This document shows positions 5,768 to 9,841 of a stretch of DNA of 9,841 nucleotides, piece by piece (positions within the stretch are counted from its first letter, which is position 1; each line of letters starts with the position of its first letter). This stretch comes from Azonexaceae bacterium (GTDB taxonomy: Bacteria; Pseudomonadota; Gammaproteobacteria; Burkholderiales; Rhodocyclaceae). The notes below the pieces were generated by a model that had not been told where the DNA came from, made no database searches, and saw only the letters and a program-made list of their open reading frames with translations. The DNA lies in assembly GCA_009469665.1 (NCBI GenBank), contig SSTB01000128.1, positions 1-9,841 of the forward strand, given 5' to 3'. The translations under genes and the position numbers were made by a program.

Positions 5768-8700
5768 ATGGATAGGCCGCAGGATTCGCCGCCGGCCGCC
5801 GCCGGCCCCGAGGACGCCCCGCCGCCCCGCTCCTGGATGGGCCGCCTGCTGCGCCTCGCCGGCTGGGCCGCGGTGACCCTCTGGTTCCTGTTTGCCTGCA
5901 CGGTGCTTACCCTGCGCTACGCGGTGCTGCCGCGCATCGCCGACTACCGCGCCGACATCGAAGCGGTGGCCAGCAAGGCGGTGGGTCTGCCCGTCCTCAT
6001 CGGCCGCATCGAGGCGGGCTGGGATGGCCTCAATCCGGAACTGATCCTCACCGACGTCGTCCTCAGCGACCGCCAGGGGCGGCCCGCCCTGGCCCTCGCC
6101 AAGGTCGAGGCGGTGCTGTCCTGGCAGAGTTTCGTCCGCCTGTCGCCCACCCTGGCCCTCTTCGCCATCGAGGGGCCGGTCCTCAACGTGCGGCGCGACG
6201 CAGGCGGACGCATCACCGTCGCCGGTATCGCCATGGAAGGGGAAAGCGACCCGGCCTTGCTCGAATGGGTGCTCGACCAGCCTCACATCCGCATCCGCGA
6301 CGCCCTGGTGGTCTGGGAGGATGGGCTGCGGGGCGCGCCGCCTCTGGTGCTGGAGGATCTCCAGTTCGGGCTGGACAACAGCCTTGGGCGCCACCGCTTC
6401 GGCCTTACCGCCGTGCCTCCAGCCAAGCTAGCTGCCCGAATCGATCTGCGGGGGGAATTTCGGGGTGACATCGGCGAAGCGCTGGAGAAGCTCTCAGGCA
6501 AGGTCTATGCCGAACTGCAATATGCCGATCTCGCCGGCTGGCGGGCCTGGGTCGATTATCCGGTGCCCCTGCCGCGGGGCCGCGGGGCCGTGCGCCTGTG
6601 GGGCGACTGGGATCAAGGCCGCGCCCAGGTCACCGCCGATCTGGCCCTGGAAGACCTGCGCATCCGCCTGGGCGACCGCGTTCCCGAACTCGATCTGGTG
6701 ACCATGCGGGGCCGGGTACATGGCAAGTACGGCCGTGGCGCCTGGGAGGCCGAAGGCCACGCGGTGGAACTCGCCACCCTGGACGGCGTGCGCCTGGAAC
6801 CGACCGACTTCAAGGTCGAATGGCGCCAGGATGCGGGCAGCGACCGCGTCACCGGCAGCGCCACGGCCAATCAGCTCGATCTGGGGGCCCTGCAACGCCT
6901 GGCCGGCCATTTGCCCCTGGACGAGCGCAGCCGCGAACTGCTCGCCACCCACCGGCCCGAAGGGCGGGTGATCGACCTGCGCGCCAACTGGCAGGCCGAG
7001 GGCGGCACCCTGGGACGCTATGGACTCAAGGCCCGCTTCGAACGCCTGGGACTGGCGGCGGCCGGGGTACTGCCCGGAGCCGCCGGGCTGAGCGGCGCGG
7101 TGGAGGCCGACGAAAAGGGCGGCAGCCTCGACCTGTCCAGCCGGGAGGCGAGCCTGGAGCTGCCGGCGGTCTTTCCTGAGCCGCACATGGCTTTCGACGA
7201 ATTGCGGGGCCGGGCGACCTGGAAGCTGGCCGGCGGCAAGCTGGAAAGCCGCCTGGAGCGGCTCGACTTCTCCAGCCCCGACGCCGCCGGCACGGCCCGG
7301 GGGAGCTATCTGCGGGGCGACGACGGCCCCGGGGTGATCGACCTGACCGCCAGCCTCAGCCGGGCCCAGGGCACCGCGGTCTGGCGCTATATGCCCCACG
7401 CGGTCAATGCCGATACGCGCAACTGGTTGCGCCGCGGCATCGTGCGCGGCACGGCCAGCGACGCCCGCCTGACCCTCCAGGGCGACCTGCGCGATTTTCC
7501 CTTCCGCGACCCGGCCAAGGGCAAGTTCCTCATCACCGCCAAGGCGCACCAAGTGACCCTGGACGTGGCCGCCGGCTGGCCCCTCATCGAGAAGATCGAC
7601 GCGGACATGAGCTTCGGCGTCGGCATGCGCATCGACGCCGGCACGGGGGCCATCTTCGGCGCCCAGTTGGGGCGTACCACGGCGGAGATTCCCGATTTCG
7701 AGTCCACAGAGGAAATGTTGCTCATCCGCGGTTCGGCCCAGGGGCCCACCTCGGAATTCCTGCGCTTCATCGACAAGAGCCCGGTAGGGGAGCGCATCGA
7801 CCGCTTTACCGAAGACATGGTCGCCGCCGGCAACGGCAGCCTGAGCCTGGAATTCGACATGCCCTTGCGGCGGGTGGACCAGACGGCGGTGCGAGGCGAA
7901 TTCCAGTTCCGCAACAACACCCTCACGGTGGTGCCTGGCCTGCCGCCGGTGTCCCAGGTCAATGGCAGCCTCAAGGTGACCGAAAAGGCGGTGCTGGCGC
8001 CGGAAATCACCGGGCGTGTCCTGGGCGGCCCCATGCGCCTGTCGGTCAGGAACGAGGACGACCGCGTCAACGTGGTCATGGGCGGCACCGCCAACGTCAA
8101 GGAAGCGCGCAAGATTTTCGAGACCCCCCTCTTCGACAACGTGGCGGGAACGACCGCCTGGAAGGGGGAAGTGCGGGTACGCAAGAAGACGGCGGATTTC
8201 ATCATCGAAACCGCCCTGGCCGGGGTGTCGTCCAGCCTGCCGGATCCCTTCAACAAGAACGCCGCCTCCACCGCGCCCCTGCGCATCGAGAAGAGCAATC
8301 AGCCCGACGGGGGCGACCAGATCCGCATCAGCCTGGGCAAGGTGCTGGAGGCCACCCTCCTGCGCCGGGTTCAGGGCAACGAACTGGTGGTGGATAAAGG
8401 CGTCGTCGCGGTGGGCGAGCCCCTGCCCAGAATGCCCGCCCAGGGACTCCTGGTGGCGGTGAGCCAGCCCCGCATCGACGCCGACGCCTGGCGCGAGGCC
8501 CTCGCCGGGGGCAACGGCAATGGCACCGCCCCGGGGAGTGCACCGGGGAGTGCGCAGGCGCTGCCCCCGGTCCAGGTGGTGCTCAGGACACCGCTCCTGC
8601 ACCTCTTCGACCGCGACATCCACGACGTGCAAGCCACCCTGCGTTCCCGGGACGACGGCTGGCAGGCCAGCCTCAACACCCGCGAGGCGGAAGGCGAAGC

Positions 8701-9841
8701 CACCTGGCGCAGCGCCGGGGAGGGCTGGTTGCAGGCGGACCTCAAGCGGCTCGCCATTCCGGCGGCCAGTCAGGACGGCGGGGCGGGCGAAGACACGCCT
8801 CCCGATTCCCTTCCCGGCCTCGACGTGCGGGTGGCGGATTTCTCCCTGGGGGACAAGCGCCTCGGGCGCCTGGAGGTCAAGGCGAAGAACGAGCGGGCAG
8901 GATGGAATCTGGAATCTCTCACCCTGCAGAATCCGGATGGCGTCCTCAAGGGCCGCGGGCTGTGGTCGCGCATCGGCAGCCAGCGCACCCGGCTGGGCTT
9001 CGAACTGGTGGCCACCGATGCCGGCAAGCTCCTGGGCCGTCTGGGCCACCCCGGCACCCTCAAGCGCGGGACGGCCAACCTCAAGGGCGACCTGGAGTGG
9101 GCCGGCCCCCTGACGACCCTCGATTTTCCCACCCTGAGCGGCCGACTCGACGTCAACGCCGCCAAGGGCCAGTTCGCCAAGCTCGACCCTGGTCTGGGCA
9201 AGCTCCTGGGGCTCTTATCCCTGCAATCCCTGCCGCGCCGGCTGTCCCTGGATTTTCGCGATATTTTCAGCGAGGGCTTCGCCTTCGACGCCATCGAAGG
9301 CAAGCTCGACATCCGCCAGGGCATCATGCGAATCAACGACGAACTGCGCATCGACGGCCCTGCGGCGCGGGTGCTCATGAAGGGCGAAGCCGACCTGCGC
9401 CAGGAAACCCAGGACGTCGTGGTGACCGTGCAGCCGGAGCTGGGTTCGGTGGTCTCGGTGGGGGCGCTGCTGCTGGCCAACCCGGCCATAGGCGCTGCCG
9501 CCGTGGTGGCCAACAAGATTCTTCAGAACCCTTTGAGCCGGATTTTCAACTTCCAGTACCACGTCACCGGCGCCTGGGCCGATCCCAAGGTGGAAAAACT
9601 CGGCCACACGGTGGATGAGGCCGCCATCGCCGCTGGCCGGCGCGAAGCCGAAGCCGAGGCAGCGGCCGCTGCCGCCCGGGAAGCCGCCGCCCGGGAACGC
9701 GCCGCCAAGGAAGGCACGGCCAAGGAAGGCACGGCCAAGGAAGGCACGGCCAAGGAAGGCACGGCCAAGGAAGGCACGGCCAAGGAAGGCACGGCCAAGG
9801 AAGGCACGGCCAAGGAAGGCACGGCCAAGGAAGGCACGGCC
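5768..9841 (+). CDS. yhdP: YhdP/TIGR02099-family AsmA-like envelope protein (3'-partial)
   Basis: Open for 1358 codons with no stop before the window edge. In E. coli, YhdP acts with TamB and YdbH, other AsmA-like proteins, in phospholipid movement from inner to outer membrane; the same role here is inferred. A Pro-rich cytoplasmic N-terminus (1-23) leads to one membrane anchor (about 30-49, LAGWAAVTLWFLFACTVLTL), then a long repetitive beta-rich periplasmic region. Family landmarks are IADYRADIEAVASKAVG (57-73), YMPHAVNADTRNWL (about 541-555), the AsmA-like C-terminal block around LPRRLSLDFRDIFSEGFAFD (about 1156-1175), and FNFQYHVTGAWADPKVEKL ending near residue 1277, where most homologues finish soon after. 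Here an Ala/Glu/Arg tail and a Lys-Glu-Gly-Thr-Ala tandem repeat follow (see the repeat entry). The ATG at 5768 is the first possible start, since a TGA lies in frame at 5732, but it has no good Shine-Dalgarno; Met24 is an alternative. In relatives, a carbon-nitrogen hydrolase and tldD often follow. Confidence 0.95.
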   Translation, partial: MDRPQDSPPAAAGPEDAPPPRSWMGRLLRLAGWAAVTLWFLFACTVLTLRYAVLPRIADYRADIEAVASKAVGLPVLIGRIEAGWDGLNPELILTDVVLSDRQGRPALALAKVEAVLSWQSFVRLSPTLALFAIEGPVLNVRRDAGGRITVAGIAMEGESDPALLEWVLDQPHIRIRDALVVWEDGLRGAPPLVLEDLQFGLDNSLGRHRFGLTAVPPAKLAARIDLRGEFRGDIGEALEKLSGKVYAELQYADLAGWRAWVDYPVPLPRGRGAVRLWGDWDQGRAQVTADLALEDLRIRLGDRVPELDLVTMRGRVHGKYGRGAWEAEGHAVELATLDGVRLEPTDFKVEWRQDAGSDRVTGSATANQLDLGALQRLAGHLPLDERSRELLATHRPEGRVIDLRANWQAEGGTLGRYGLKARFERLGLAAAGVLPGAAGLSGAVEADEKGGSLDLSSREASLELPAVFPEPHMAFDELRGRATWKLAGGKLESRLERLDFSSPDAAGTARGSYLRGDDGPGVIDLTASLSRAQGTAVWRYMPHAVNADTRNWLRRGIVRGTASDARLTLQGDLRDFPFRDPAKGKFLITAKAHQVTLDVAAGWPLIEKIDADMSFGVGMRIDAGTGAIFGAQLGRTTAEIPDFESTEEMLLIRGSAQGPTSEFLRFIDKSPVGERIDRFTEDMVAAGNGSLSLEFDMPLRRVDQTAVRGEFQFRNNTLTVVPGLPPVSQVNGSLKVTEKAVLAPEITGRVLGGPMRLSVRNEDDRVNVVMGGTANVKEARKIFETPLFDNVAGTTAWKGEVRVRKKTADFIIETALAGVSSSLPDPFNKNAASTAPLRIEKSNQPDGGDQIRISLGKVLEATLLRRVQGNELVVDKGVVAVGEPLPRMPAQGLLVAVSQPRIDADAWREALAGGNGNGTAPGSAPGSAQALPPVQVVLRTPLLHLFDRDIHDVQATLRSRDDGWQASLNTREAEGEATWRSAGEGWLQADLKRLAIPAASQDGGAGEDTPPDSLPGLDVRVADFSLGDKRLGRLEVKAKNERAGWNLESLTLQNPDGVLKGRGLWSRIGSQRTRLGFELVATDAGKLLGRLGHPGTLKRGTANLKGDLEWAGPLTTLDFPTLSGRLDVNAAKGQFAKLDPGLGKLLGLLSLQSLPRRLSLDFRDIFSEGFAFDAIEGKLDIRQGIMRINDELRIDGPAARVLMKGEADLRQETQDVVVTVQPELGSVVSVGALLLANPAIGAAAVVANKILQNPLSRIFNFQYHVTGAWADPKVEKLGHTVDEAAIAAGRREAEAEAAAAAAREAAARERAAKEGTAKEGTAKEGTAKEGTAKEGTAKEGTAKEGTAKEGTAKEGTA
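8531..8554 (+). repeat. 12-bp direct duplication inside the yhdP-like gene
   Basis: CCGGGGAGTGCA (8531-8542) is followed at once by CCGGGGAGTGCG (8543-8554), one mismatch apart. It encodes the low-complexity linker GSAPGSA just after NGNGTA, between two beta-rich blocks. It is probably a small in-frame slippage event in a flexible linker. Confidence 0.7.
9674..9841 (+). repeat. 15-bp in-frame tandem repeat (coding minisatellite) at the yhdP 3' end
   Basis: The unit AAGGAAGGCACGGCC occurs nine times without a single mismatch from 9707 to 9841, encoding Lys-Glu-Gly-Thr-Ala from residue 1314 onward. The window stops exactly at a unit boundary, so the true copy number is unknown. The 15-base period reaches further left in degenerate form: taking the phase that starts with GCC, 9674-9688 encodes AREAA and 9689-9703 encodes ARERA before the first perfect AKEGT unit at 9704. 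This looks like an old Ala/Glu/Arg tail from which one variant unit has recently expanded. Units are multiples of three, so copy-number change would lengthen or shorten the protein without breaking frame. Confidence 0.97.

Noticed and set aside
6494..9049. 851-codon open frame on the minus strand opposite the yhdP-like gene
   Set aside because: It is the mirror frame of a real gene in GC-rich DNA. Its translation is Gly/Ala/His/Gln-rich without domain pattern, while the plus-strand frame gives a recognisable family along its whole length.
9523..9837. Minus-strand frame giving a PSLAV repeat protein
   Set aside because: It is the reverse reading of the KEGTA repeat. Any repeat whose unit is a multiple of three stays open in several frames; the plus-strand frame continues a real gene.
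9707..9841. Tandem repeat as a CRISPR array or phage attachment site
   Set aside because: Units are 15 bp, contiguous and without spacers, and they are translated in frame as part of a gene, so they form a coding minisatellite.

Overview
This is a GC-rich stretch of ordinary bacterial chromosome, with the gene content and order expected of a betaproteobacterium. A Rhodocyclales-type organism (Azospira/Dechloromonas relatives) is my best guess. The guess rests on GC-biased codon use, a GlnE of about 900 residues, and a glnE gene diverging from a large YhdP/TIGR02099-family gene, a pairing I recall from that group. I see no prophage, transposon, CRISPR array, tRNA or rRNA. All six genes look intact, except that the last runs off the right edge.

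Left part (3-2139): a leftward gene for a secreted, thioredoxin-like DUF1223 protein. Diverging from it is a rightward gene for an unrecognised 205-residue protein with one N-terminal membrane anchor, followed by mscL, the large-conductance mechanosensitive channel. mscL appears to have its own sigma-70 promoter (TTGACG, 17-base spacer, AATAAT) in the 161-base gap before it.

Middle (2140-5614): mscL faces a leftward pair, glnE followed 34 bases later by a small secreted cysteine-containing protein with a PKD-like N-terminal half. The two convergent units share a perfect 16-bp hairpin flanked by A6 and T6, which can terminate transcription in both directions. glnE encodes the two-headed adenylyltransferase/adenylyl-removing enzyme that sets glutamine synthetase activity according to nitrogen status. 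Both nucleotidyltransferase sites are complete.

Right part (5615-9841): a 153-base divergent control region carries a good sigma-70 promoter for glnE. It is followed by a very long rightward gene, open for 1358 codons to the window edge, for an inner-membrane-anchored AsmA-like protein of the YhdP/TIGR02099 family. In E. coli this family takes part in moving phospholipids to the outer membrane.

The most unusual thing here is the end of that last gene. After the conserved family C-terminus it enters an Ala/Glu/Arg-rich tail that becomes a perfect 15-bp tandem repeat, nine identical copies encoding Lys-Glu-Gly-Thr-Ala, still running when the window stops. This is an in-frame coding minisatellite. 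I found no convincing new multi-gene system; the other candidates are two uncharacterised small envelope proteins.
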